A stretch of 64,000 nucleotides of DNA from Kribbella monticola (lineage in GTDB: Bacteria; Actinomycetota; Actinomycetes; Propionibacteriales; Kribbellaceae), in NCBI RefSeq assembly GCF_003261635.1, contig NZ_QFXK01000090.1:28536-92535 (forward strand), in the 5' to 3' direction. Every line of letters starts with the position of its first letter. Position 1 is the stretch's first letter. A program made the position numbers and the translations under genes. Shown here in pieces: positions 34,073 to 42,268 of the stretch. The notes under the pieces are model-generated. The model had not been told where the DNA came from. It did not search any database and was given only the letters and a program-made list of their open reading frames with translations.

Positions 34073-36715
34073 TCAGGGTTCGATACCCCAGGTGAGGGCA
34101 CCGCCGGAGTAGGCGGTGACCCGATCGAAATCGGTGAGCGAACTGCTCACCCGGTAGCTGTGGTCGTCGGCCTGGTTGAAGGCGGACCAGTCCGTCTTCG
34201 CCACGCGCAGTTGGATGTCGCCGGTACTGGCACCGGGTGCGAGGCTGCCGCCGGCGAAGGAGACCTCCAGGTAGGCGTCCGCGCCGGTGCGAGCGGTGCT
34301 CAGCTTGACGACCTGGGCGCCGACAGTGGTGCAGCCGGCCTGAGCCCAGTCGCACCACACCTGATAGCTGGGCGAAGGAGCGTCGCCGGTGAACCAGTAC
34401 CGCAGCTTCACGCCGGTCAGTGCGATGCTCGCCGTACCGCGGTTGGTCACCTGGAGGGTGAAGCCGAGCTGGTTCGTGACCGCCGCCGACGTGCCCTTCT
34501 GCTGCACCGTCAGTGTGCTCGCCGGCGCCGAGGAGGTACGTACCGCGACGGACGCACTTGGTGGCGAAACGTTGCTAGAGGCATCTTTTGCGCGGACCGA
34601 AAACGTGTAGGAGGTGTTCGGTGTCAGCCCGGTGAGCTGCAGGCTGGTCGCAGCGGTAGCACCCACGACCGTCGTACCGGAGAGCACCTCATAGCCGGTC
34701 ACGCCCACGTTGTCGGTGGATGCGGCCCAGTTCAGGGTGGCGCTGCTGCCGCTCACCGCGGTGGCTGCAAGGGACGTCGGTGTGCTGGGCGGCTCGTGGT
34801 CGACCGTGCCGTTCGGCTCGACGCCCCAGACCACATTGCCGTTCTGGCGAAGCACCATGCGGTCGGTCTGGGCGACCGCGGCCCCCAGACCCGCAGCGGA
34901 CCAGTCATTGGCCGGATCCCAGGTCCCCGAGCTGGTGATGCGGAACTGGACTTCCTTGCGGTACGCCGATTGGCCGGCCGGGGCGACGCCGGTACACGGG
35001 ATCTCCACGTAGTACGTCGAACCGCTGTACTGCGTCGGAGCGCTCGCGGCGCCGCACTGGTTGTAGTTGGTGGTGACGGTGAGTTGGCTGGGTGTAGTGG
35101 CGCCGTCGAGCGTGAAGTAGTAGCGCAGTGTGCCGTTGAACTTCCTGGCGGGCCAGGCGCTCTTGTTGATCACGAAGGCCTTGATCTCGGTGAACTGGGC
35201 GCCCGCCTGGTTCACCGCGGCCTGCACGGTCAGCTCGGGGCCGTCGGGGGTCTCCGCAACAGGGAAGTTCGTCAGCGGGGTGCCGCCGTACTCCTTGTAG
35301 AGCCGGGCGAGCGCCCCGGTGAAGCCGGCGTTGTAGTCCAGCGCGACTTCGTTCATCACGTAGTCGCTGCGGCTGTCGGTATAGGCGTCGTTGTTCGACT
35401 GCGGGCCGCCGACCAACGCGCCGTACAGGATGTGCCGGCTGATGACGGGGTCCTGAATGTTGTCGCTCCAAGAGCCGTGCGCTGTGCGGTGATGCGGATT
35501 GCGTGGCGGGTTGGTGCCGAAACCCACGACATAGCTGGAGTTTCGGGGGTTGTCGCCGAGCGCGTAGTTGATCTGCCGTACGCCGAAGTCGTGGTACGTC
35601 CTGGCTCTCGCGCTGTCCCGCGTGGACAGCCAGTCGGAGTACACCAGAGCCGCGAATGCCGTGTTGGCCGAGTAGCGCAGCGAACCCCACGTGTCGAGCA
35701 CTGCCTGCCCACCGGGCGAATAGCGGATCCGGTTGCCGTTGTAGCCGGTGGTCCAGTAGTCCAGCCACCGATCGGCGTCGTTGACGTACATCTGCTCACC
35801 GGTCAGCTTGGCCATCAGAACGTAGGCGCCGTAGGACTTGTCGTCCCACGCGATCGTCCATCGGTAGGACCGCTCGGAGCTCTGCGGCTCGGTCGAGAGC
35901 TTCAGGTACTCGGTCTTGGCCTTGGCCAGGTACGCCGCGTCGCCCGTTGCCCTGTACAACCAGATCGCACCCCAGACCAACTCGTCCTGATAGCCGCTCC
36001 AGGAGTTGTAGAACTTCGCGGCGTCGGTGATGCAGTCGCTGTACTTGCCGCGGTACGTGTCGGCGAAACCGTAGAGCTGCTTGGCGTGCGTGAGCAGCGT
36101 CGCGGCGTACGCCGGATCGCTTTGCTGGAACACCATCGACGCCGAGGCCATCGTCGCGGCGTACTCGCCCGCGAGGTCCGAGCCGGGGCACGAAGGATCG
36201 ACCTTGTACGACGGGCGTGCCATCGGCATCACCTCGACCGGGCCCCACCAGGAGTGATCGGCGTCGCCGGCGCCGACCTGGCCGTAGACGACATTGGGGG
36301 AGGGGTGCGCCTTGATGATCCAGTCGGTGCCCCAGCGCAGGTTCGCCAGCAGCGGTCCGAGCTGGCCGGAGCCGACGTAGGCGTCGCGGTTGTCCACCAC
36401 GCCCCAGGCGAGCATCGACATGCTGAACGCGAACGGCAGTCCGAACTTCACGTGGTCGCCCGCGTCGTAGAAGCCGCCGGTGAGATCGAGGCCGGCGTCG
36501 CTACCGTCCTGCAATGCGGAGTCGCCGCGCCAACTGACGCGATTCGTCGCCGGCAGCGTGCCGGAGCGTTGGGCATCGTAGAACCAGACGGCCTTCTGCA
36601 GTGCCTCCCCGTAATTGAAGGCGGCCGCTGCCGACGCAACCGATGGTGGTGGGCTGATCAGAGCTGTGAGCAGGATGGCGAGGGCGGTCACCACTCGCGG
36701 GATGCGGCTTCGCAC
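34073..36715 (-). CDS. Secreted GH9 processive endoglucanase, GH9-CBM3c-FN3-CBM3
   Basis: 880 residues. Signal 1-31 (cleavage near ASAAAA). GH9 catalytic domain 32-475 with the Asp pair in YDAGDHVKFG, His in NPHHRTAHGSW, and the acid Glu in MNEVALDYNAGFTGALA. A CBM3c follows directly (about 490-640), the arrangement that makes this type processive. Next an FN3 module (about 650-735, starting PPSTPTSLAATAVSG) and a C-terminal CBM3 (about 745-880, ending GALTWGIEP). Thermobifida Cel9A has the same order but ends with CBM2. The gene leads the GH9-GH48 operon and has a perfect CebR-type palindrome 58 bp upstream. Confidence 0.93.
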   Translation of the reverse strand: MRSRIPRVVTALAILLTALISPPPSVASAAAAFNYGEALQKAVWFYDAQRSGTLPATNRVSWRGDSALQDGSDAGLDLTGGFYDAGDHVKFGLPFAFSMSMLAWGVVDNRDAYVGSGQLGPLLANLRWGTDWIIKAHPSPNVVYGQVGAGDADHSWWGPVEVMPMARPSYKVDPSCPGSDLAGEYAATMASASMVFQQSDPAYAATLLTHAKQLYGFADTYRGKYSDCITDAAKFYNSWSGYQDELVWGAIWLYRATGDAAYLAKAKTEYLKLSTEPQSSERSYRWTIAWDDKSYGAYVLMAKLTGEQMYVNDADRWLDYWTTGYNGNRIRYSPGGQAVLDTWGSLRYSANTAFAALVYSDWLSTRDSARARTYHDFGVRQINYALGDNPRNSSYVVGFGTNPPRNPHHRTAHGSWSDNIQDPVISRHILYGALVGGPQSNNDAYTDSRSDYVMNEVALDYNAGFTGALARLYKEYGGTPLTNFPVAETPDGPELTVQAAVNQAGAQFTEIKAFVINKSAWPARKFNGTLRYYFTLDGATTPSQLTVTTNYNQCGAASAPTQYSGSTYYVEIPCTGVAPAGQSAYRKEVQFRITSSGTWDPANDWSAAGLGAAVAQTDRMVLRQNGNVVWGVEPNGTVDHEPPSTPTSLAATAVSGSSATLNWAASTDNVGVTGYEVLSGTTVVGATAATSLQLTGLTPNTSYTFSVRAKDASSNVSPPSASVAVRTSSAPASTLTVQQKGTSAAVTNQLGFTLQVTNRGTASIALTGVKLRYWFTGDAPSPSYQVWCDWAQAGCTTVGAQVVKLSTARTGADAYLEVSFAGGSLAPGASTGDIQLRVAKTDWSAFNQADDHSYRVSSSLTDFDRVTAYSGGALTWGIEP

Positions 36716-36772
36716 GAGAGCCTCCGAAAGGGCGGGGTTCGGAATGCCTGGCAGGTCAGGTCCGGGAACGCT

Positions 36773-36786
36773 TGGGAGCGCTCCCA
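36773..36786. promoter_or_regulatory. CebR/CelR-type operator of the cellulase operon
   Basis: TGGGAGCGCTCCCA, a perfect 14-bp palindrome identical to the cellobiose-responsive CebR/CelR box known from Streptomyces and Thermobifida. It lies 58 bp upstream of the GH9 start. No CebR-like gene is adjacent, so the regulator is probably encoded elsewhere. Confidence 0.93.
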
Positions 36787-36857
36787 GATCAGGCAGCGTA
36801 GGGCTCCGCGATCCGCCGCGGAAAGGGGGTTAAACGTTTCGGAGAGTGCTCAGTGGG

Positions 36858-37277
36858 TCAGCTGGGCGGTGACGGCTGGTGGTCTTCGTGATGGTCGGCG
36901 TACAGGTCGCAGTAGTAGTGCGTGAGGCGGTTGCGGTACTCCTCGCTCTCGCCGGTGCTGACCTCGTACGGCGGAGCTTCCCGGATGTCGGTCCCGGTGC
37001 GGTCGACCTTGATCTCCCGCGCGACATGGTCGATGGACTCGACCGCGCCGGCCGGCAACAGGATCCGCTGCCCGACCACCCAGGCCCCGGTGTCGACGAC
37101 GAAGGCCGGCTGATCGTTCGCGTCGACGAAGTCGGCCACCGAGCCGATCTCCTCATCGGTGCCGACCACCTGGTAGCCGATCACGTCCGTCTGATCGTTG
37201 AAGTCGGTCCCGCTGCGGAACTTCCACAGCGGAAAGCTCGGCTCCCGCGTGGTCGACTCTGCGTCTTCGATGGCCAT
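36858..37277 (-). CDS. PRC-barrel domain protein
   Basis: 139 residues. A PRC-barrel beta fold is indicated by QVVGTDEEIGSVADFVDAND, PAFVVDTG and the later strand RILLPAGAVESIDHVAREIK. Such proteins are stress-linked or RNA/photosystem-associated adaptor folds in bacteria; this one has no assigned role. The ATG at 37277 follows a GGGGG tract. Soluble, acidic, His-rich C-terminus (YADHHEDHQ). No functional link to neighbours seen. Confidence 0.8.
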   Translation of the reverse strand: MAIEDAESTTREPSFPLWKFRSGTDFNDQTDVIGYQVVGTDEEIGSVADFVDANDQPAFVVDTGAWVVGQRILLPAGAVESIDHVAREIKVDRTGTDIREAPPYEVSTGESEEYRNRLTHYYCDLYADHHEDHQPSPPS

Positions 37278-37337
37278 GAGTTCCCCCTTCGATCCCGGGT
37301 ACCCCGGCCGGAAACTCCGTGCCGCTGGACATCAGCC

Positions 37338-37718
37338 TCAGGCGGGATTGACCGGCGCTGCCCAGCCCGGTCGCGGGATGATGCAGAACGGATGACCGGC
37401 TGGATCCTCGAAGACATGCTCCGACAGCCGCTTCGCGCCGAGCGCCAGTACGAGCGGTTCGGCGGTGTCGATGTCGTCGACCATCACGTCGACGTGGAAC
37501 TGCTGGGGCCGCTCCCGATCGGGCCACCGCGGTCGCTGGTGATCCGGGGCCAGTTGGAACGCCAGGCCTGAATTCGTGTCACTGGGAGCGATCACCACCC
37601 AGTCCTCACTCTCGTACGTCACCGGCAGCCCGAGCAGTTCCGAGTAGAGCCGCGCCAGCCCGGCCGGGTCCGGACAGTCGATGACCACGTGATGCAGACG
37701 CCCGATCATGCGGTCCAT
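37338..37718 (-). CDS. VOC-family (glyoxalase/bleomycin-resistance fold) protein
   Basis: 126 residues. Two beta-alpha-beta-beta-beta modules typical of the VOC superfamily: GRLHHVVIDCPDPAGLARLY opens the first and FHVDVMVDDIDTAEPLV the second. Potential metal ligands include the early His and the Glu of the HVFEDPAGHPFCI end. Alternative ATG at 37709. Substrate unknown. Confidence 0.85.
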   Translation of the reverse strand: MDRMIGRLHHVVIDCPDPAGLARLYSELLGLPVTYESEDWVVIAPSDTNSGLAFQLAPDHQRPRWPDRERPQQFHVDVMVDDIDTAEPLVLALGAKRLSEHVFEDPAGHPFCIIPRPGWAAPVNPA

Positions 37719-37755
37719 GATCCCACCGGCCGTAGCCGCCGACGGCGACCAGCGT

Positions 37756-38625
37756 TCACCGGATGTCGAGCAAGCTCAGGAAGGCGGTCGCCGCCGGTGT
37801 GCGGCCGGCGGCGCTCCAGACGACGTACTCGATGCGGGCGGGCGCGTCGGTGACTTCGATCGTGGTCACTCCCGTCAGCTGCGGCGCGTAGCTGCTGGCG
37901 AACAGGCCGACCCCAAGGCCCGCGGCGATCAGCCGGGCCATGAAATCCGCGGAGGTGACTTCGAAGGCGACATCTCGATCCAGCCCGGCAGCCTGGAAGG
38001 CCTGGTCGGTTTGCGCGCGGCCGGCTGTCCTGGCGGGCAGATCGACGAAGACTTCTCGGGAGAGCCTGCGAAGGCTGACGGTGGTCCGTCCCGCGAGCGG
38101 GTGGTCGGGTGCGACCACGGCGACGAGCCGGTCGCGGGCGAGTTCGCGCGTCTCGACCCCGGTCGGCCGCGCCGTGGTCGGCAGCCCGAGGAACGCCAGC
38201 TCGATGTCGCCGTCCTTCACCTGCTCGACAAGATCCTCACTCGCGCCGACCCGCAGCGAGATGCGGACGGTCGGGTGCTGCTCGCGGAAGGTGCGCAGAG
38301 CAGCGGGGATGTCGACGGCGGCCACGGTCGGGATCAGCCCGATGGCGAGCCTGCCGCGGATCTCACCGACGGCCGCGGCAGCTTCGGCCGCTGCCCGGTC
38401 GGCCGCATCGAGGCACTGCCGCGCGGCCGGCAGGAAGGCTGTGCCAGCAGGTGTCAGCCGCACTCTGCGGCTGGTGCGCTCGAACAGCCGGGCCCCCAGC
38501 TCGCGTTCCAGCCGGGCGATCTGGTGGCTGAGCGCGGACTGGACCACCAGACAGCGCCGGGCTGCCTGCGTGAAGCTGTTCGTCTCCGCGACGGCGATGA
38601 CGTAGCGCAGCTGCTGAAGTTCCAT
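37756..38625 (-). CDS. LysR-family regulator
   Basis: 289 residues. N-terminal HTH (QLRYVIAVAETNSFTQAARR, with SALSHQIARLE as recognition region) and a periplasmic-binding-like effector domain from about residue 90. Divergent from an MFS gene; a T-N11-A type palindrome lies between them and touches its own start codon, the standard LysR arrangement for autorepression and target activation. Confidence 0.9.
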   Translation of the reverse strand: MELQQLRYVIAVAETNSFTQAARRCLVVQSALSHQIARLERELGARLFERTSRRVRLTPAGTAFLPAARQCLDAADRAAAEAAAAVGEIRGRLAIGLIPTVAAVDIPAALRTFREQHPTVRISLRVGASEDLVEQVKDGDIELAFLGLPTTARPTGVETRELARDRLVAVVAPDHPLAGRTTVSLRRLSREVFVDLPARTAGRAQTDQAFQAAGLDRDVAFEVTSADFMARLIAAGLGVGLFASSYAPQLTGVTTIEVTDAPARIEYVVWSAAGRTPAATAFLSLLDIR

Positions 38626-38650
38626 CGATCAATCGTAAATCACGATCGAT
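38624..38650. promoter_or_regulatory. LysR binding site between LysR and MFS genes
   Basis: Outer arms ATCGATC (38624-38630) and GATCGAT (38644-38650) are inverted copies. Inside, ATCGT (38632-38636) and ACGAT (38642-38646) form ATCGT-N5-ACGAT, a T-N11-A site. The left outer arm overlaps the LysR start codon. Confidence 0.75.
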
Positions 38651-38704
38651 CGGATGAAGAGCATGTGTTGGACTCATCGATGGCGCTCGGCCGAGACTGC
38701 TGGA

Positions 38705-39889
38705 ATGACGCAACGATCGATGACTCAACTGCCGCGCGCCACTGCGCGAGCCTGGTCAGGAGTAGCCGCGATCACCGCGAGTCTCTTCGTCTTCCTGACC
38801 ACCGAACTGATGCCGGTCGGCCTCCTCACCCCGCTGAGCTCCAGCTTGAAGGTCGCGGTCGGAGTCGCCGGACTGATGGTCACCTTGTACGGCGTATCGG
38901 CGGGCCTCGGCGTTCCGTTCATCGTCGCTTGGACCCGGCGCGTCAATCGGCGGATCCTGCTCTCGGTGCTGCTGGTGGTGCTGACGCTGGGGAATCTCGT
39001 CACCGCCGTCGCCCCGAACTTCCCGTTGGTGCTGACCACCCGCCTGGTGATGGGTTTCGCCAGCGGGGTGTTCTGGGCCATCGGGGTCAGCATGGCGATG
39101 CGGCTGGTCCCGGCGCCGCTGGCCGGCCGGGCGGCGGCGGTGGTGATGTCCGGCATCTCCATCGCCGCTGTGGTGGGCATCCCGCTGGGCATCTTCGTGG
39201 AGAGCCTCACCGGCTGGCGCAGGACGTTCCTGATCTGGGCCGGCCTGAGTCTGCTCGTCCTCGCCGCGGTGGCTGTGTTGATCCCGTCCCTGCCGTCCAA
39301 CAACGCCGTACCGGTCCGGGCGGTGTTCGGACTGCCGCGCGTGAACGCACAGCTTCGACTGGTGATGGTCATGGTCGTGCTGTTCGTCCTCGGCCACTTC
39401 GGGGCCTACACCTTCATCAGGCCGTTCCTCGAGGGTGAATCCGCCACGACACCGGCCACCGTCACTGTTCTGGTGATGCTGTACGGGATCGGTGGCGCGG
39501 TCGGGAACTTCCTCGCCGGTCATCTGGTCACCAGCAACTTCCGGGCCGGCTTCGTCGCCGGCAGCGCGGGTGTCGTGGCGTCCTTGCTGGTGCTGCTGAC
39601 GGTCGGTCGCCACCTTGCTGCCGCAGTCGTCGCGGTCACCTTGTGGGGCATGTCGTTCGGCATCGTGCAGTTGTGCCAGCTCAATCTCACCCAGGCCGCC
39701 GCGCCCAGCACGTTCGAGGCCGCGATGTCGCTCAACACCATGGCGTACAACACCTCGATCGCACTGGGCGCGCTGTTCGGTGGCCTGTTCGCCGACCATG
39801 CGGGAGTGCGGAGCGTCTTCTGGTTCGGCATCGCCTTGACCGCCGGATCCGTCGTCGTCACCGCACTCACCTGGCCGAAACGTTCTTAG
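38705..39889 (+). CDS. MFS exporter, DHA1 family (AraJ/SotB-like)
   Basis: 394 residues with 12 membrane helices. FLTTELMPVGLLTPLSSSLK in helix 1 and the following loop is characteristic of the arabinose/sugar-efflux branch of DHA1. The ATG at 38705 was chosen because it lies just before helix 1; the longer frame adds a non-conserved leader. The stop overlaps the convergent RICIN gene's stop by a few bases (TAG at 39887-39889). LysR-controlled drug or sugar efflux is the likely role. Confidence 0.87.
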   Translation: MTQRSMTQLPRATARAWSGVAAITASLFVFLTTELMPVGLLTPLSSSLKVAVGVAGLMVTLYGVSAGLGVPFIVAWTRRVNRRILLSVLLVVLTLGNLVTAVAPNFPLVLTTRLVMGFASGVFWAIGVSMAMRLVPAPLAGRAAAVVMSGISIAAVVGIPLGIFVESLTGWRRTFLIWAGLSLLVLAAVAVLIPSLPSNNAVPVRAVFGLPRVNAQLRLVMVMVVLFVLGHFGAYTFIRPFLEGESATTPATVTVLVMLYGIGGAVGNFLAGHLVTSNFRAGFVAGSAGVVASLLVLLTVGRHLAAAVVAVTLWGMSFGIVQLCQLNLTQAAAPSTFEAAMSLNTMAYNTSIALGALFGGLFADHAGVRSVFWFGIALTAGSVVVTALTWPKRS

Positions 39890-42075
39890 CTGATCGTCCA
39901 CTGCTGGAGCGAGTTGCTGGTGTCGGGCTGCTGGGTGACCTTGGCGCCGTCGGTGCCGGCGGCAGTGGTGAGAAGGAGTCCGCTGCTGACCGACTTGAGG
40001 GTGTACGAGCCGTTGGCAAGTTTGGTGGCGATCCAGTGCTGGTTGGCGTTGCTGGTGCAGGTCCACTGGATGATGGCGGTACCAGCTGTGGTCGCGCCGC
40101 CGTTGACATCGGCGCAGAGGCCGGAGGAATTGTTCTTCAACGTGTAGGAACCATCGGCCTGCTGGGTGAAGGTCCACTGCTGATTGGTGTCGCCGTGGCT
40201 GGTCCAGGTGATCAGTTGCGTTCCAGCGACAGTACTGCGGTCGGGGTCGTCGAGCGCCTTCCCTCCGGTGGCGACGATGTGCACGCCGTTGAGGTTCTGG
40301 GGTGCTGTTGCGACCGCGGTCACGGACAGGGTCTGCTCGGCCCCGGTGCGGGTGCTGCCGACCGCGTTGCCGGTGCTGTTGGTCCAGTCCCGGGTCGGCG
40401 TGGTTTCGGCGAGGCGGCTGGTGTCTGCGGAGAGGCCGAGGACCAGACCGCTGTGCCGGTTGACGAAGCGGAAGGTCCCACCCGTGTTCTTGATCAGCCA
40501 CCACTGCTGGCCGACCGACGACCCGGCCGCGGTCACGGTCGGCTTGGTGCCCCAGGCGCGACTGGTCGTCGTACTGGCGTCGACACCGAGAGCCTGGCCG
40601 GTCGACGAGTTGAGGATCTGGTAGGAACCGTCGCCGACGGCAACGAAGTACCAGGCTTCGAGGGCCGAGCCCGTCGCGGTGCCGACGGACGTGGCGGTGC
40701 TACCGGATTGCTGGGTGAGGATCCGGCCGCCGGTGTTGGCGATCCGGTAGGTCTTGGTCAGGTCGAAGGGTGCGGCTGCCGGGGAGGTCGAGGTGACCGT
40801 CAGGTTGACGTACTCGCCGGATGAGCCAGCGGAGCAGCCGAACGAACAGTACGAGCGGAAGCTCTTGCCGATGATCGTGGAGTTCGTCTTGTTGGCGCTG
40901 TCCAGGAACCAGCGGTACCACGAGGCTGTCGTGTAGCTGCCGGTGTCGCCGATCGAGTACCACTTCTGACTGGTCAGGTCGTCGGTGACGTAGAAGTGCT
41001 GCGGTTCGTTACCGTCCTGACGTACTGCCTGCGGCTCGCCGATGTAGAGGCCGAGGTAGGCGTCGTAGGCGATGTCCATCACGAAGAGCGGCGAGGTCGG
41101 CGAAAGGGTGCCTGCGGCAACTTGCTGGTCCACCGTGCCGGTCGTGGCCGGGCTGTACTCCTTCGCCAACGGCGTGTAGCCGTTGGGGTTCGCGGCGTCG
41201 ACCGGGACCAGGTTGCTCTCGAGGCCGCCGACACCGGGCTGCGACCACGACCCGTCGTACCACTTCTGCCACGAGCTCGGCGCCATCTTGGACGACATCT
41301 TGGCCCGGGCGACGTGCTGGCGGAAGTTCTTCCAGCCGCCCGCCTTGTCGATGATCCGCGAGCCGTAGTACACGTAGAAATAGCCCGACGCGGTGTCGAC
41401 GAACAACCGCTGGTCGCCGTCGCCGTACGAATAGGTCTGGTTCGGGAACGCCGTACTGTCGTTGCGCTTCGTGCTGTACGGCGAAGTGATCACGTGGCTC
41501 TTGATCGTCCAGGTCTTGCCCTGGTCGGTGGAGACCGCGTAGTCGATCGCGTCGTAGTGCAGCCCGTCGCCGAACGGCTGCGGCGTGAACTCGTTGTGCA
41601 CCAGGCCGTACCAGTCGCCGGTGTCGGGATCGACCCAGACGCCGGCCAGGTCGCAGAAGTTCTTCTGCGAGTAGCCGGAGCCGGCCGGAGCGAACGTTGC
41701 CTCGAGCCCGGTCGGGCTGTTGTTGCAGCGCCAGGTGGTGTCGTTGTTCTTGTCGCTGGAGTTGGCCGGATTGATCGCGTTGCTGAGGGCGCTGGACTTG
41801 GCGGCGGTGTCGAGGTTGGTGCCGGTGTAGAAGTCCCACTTGCGCGGCTCGGTCGCGCCGTACAGGGCCGCGGACTGCTGGAAGTAGAACGTCCCGTCCT
41901 TGTCGATGTAGGTGCCGGCCGGGGTATCGGTGGGGGTGGTCCAGCTGCCCTTGGCCCCGACGGCGATGGTGTACGTCGCGGTCGGTGGGGCCGCCGACGC
42001 GGCCGAACCGATGCCGCCGACGACCAACCCCAGGCCTACCAGCGCCACCACAGCTGTCTTCCGGGAACGTGACAC
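39886..42075 (-). CDS. Secreted RICIN-domain protein with unassigned N-terminal beta-rich domain
   Basis: 729 residues. A GTG start at 42075, after AAGGAG, gives a Sec signal peptide (SRSRKTAVVALVGLGLVVGG, cleavage near ASAAP). Residues about 35-330 form a domain with repeated W/Y-rich strands and bacterial-neuraminidase-like pieces (AIDYAVSTDQGKTWTIKSHV, YGDGDQRLFVDTASGYFYVY), which suggests a beta-propeller hydrolase, but I cannot place it in a known GH family. Two ricin-type beta-trefoils follow, one around 380-530 and one at the end (QQWTFTQQADGSYTLKN, ANQHWIATKL), which would bind galactose- or xylose-type glycans. Divergent from a LacI gene with two TTGACCGGT sites between them, so a sugar-inducible secreted glycan-active enzyme is likely. 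Confidence 0.75.
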   Translation of the reverse strand: MSRSRKTAVVALVGLGLVVGGIGSAASAAPPTATYTIAVGAKGSWTTPTDTPAGTYIDKDGTFYFQQSAALYGATEPRKWDFYTGTNLDTAAKSSALSNAINPANSSDKNNDTTWRCNNSPTGLEATFAPAGSGYSQKNFCDLAGVWVDPDTGDWYGLVHNEFTPQPFGDGLHYDAIDYAVSTDQGKTWTIKSHVITSPYSTKRNDSTAFPNQTYSYGDGDQRLFVDTASGYFYVYYGSRIIDKAGGWKNFRQHVARAKMSSKMAPSSWQKWYDGSWSQPGVGGLESNLVPVDAANPNGYTPLAKEYSPATTGTVDQQVAAGTLSPTSPLFVMDIAYDAYLGLYIGEPQAVRQDGNEPQHFYVTDDLTSQKWYSIGDTGSYTTASWYRWFLDSANKTNSTIIGKSFRSYCSFGCSAGSSGEYVNLTVTSTSPAAAPFDLTKTYRIANTGGRILTQQSGSTATSVGTATGSALEAWYFVAVGDGSYQILNSSTGQALGVDASTTTSRAWGTKPTVTAAGSSVGQQWWLIKNTGGTFRFVNRHSGLVLGLSADTSRLAETTPTRDWTNSTGNAVGSTRTGAEQTLSVTAVATAPQNLNGVHIVATGGKALDDPDRSTVAGTQLITWTSHGDTNQQWTFTQQADGSYTLKNNSSGLCADVNGGATTAGTAIIQWTCTSNANQHWIATKLANGSYTLKSVSSGLLLTTAAGTDGAKVTQQPDTSNSLQQWTIS

Positions 42076-42137
42076 GAGAACTCCTTGGGGGTCGGGACGT
42101 CGCCGTCTCTGCCGGGTAAGCGGGACGGTACGAGTCA

Positions 42138-42252
42138 TTTGACCGGTAAACAAGATCGCAGCGAATAGAAAAATGAGCTTCCTAAGGCGTCTCGCCGTTG
42201 ACCGAGGCGGCGGCGTGGCCGATACTCGGACGAACCAGTTGACCGGTCCAAC
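42138..42252. promoter_or_regulatory. Two LacI-type operators, RICIN gene / LacI divergent region
   Basis: TTTGACCGGTAAAC at 42138-42151 and GTTGACCGGTCCAAC at 42238-42252. Both share TTGACCGGT, with the two copies exactly 100 bp apart. Each is an imperfect palindrome around ACCGGT. The first lies 63 bp upstream of the RICIN start, the second 17 bp upstream of the LacI start. Confidence 0.7.
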
Positions 42253-42268
42253 AGATGAGGTCCACCGC

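Noticed and set aside
33977..36925. Plus-strand open frame of nearly 3 kb opposite GH9
   Set aside because: Shadow of the GH9 gene; no family resemblance, no promoter or RBS, and it runs through the CebR box.
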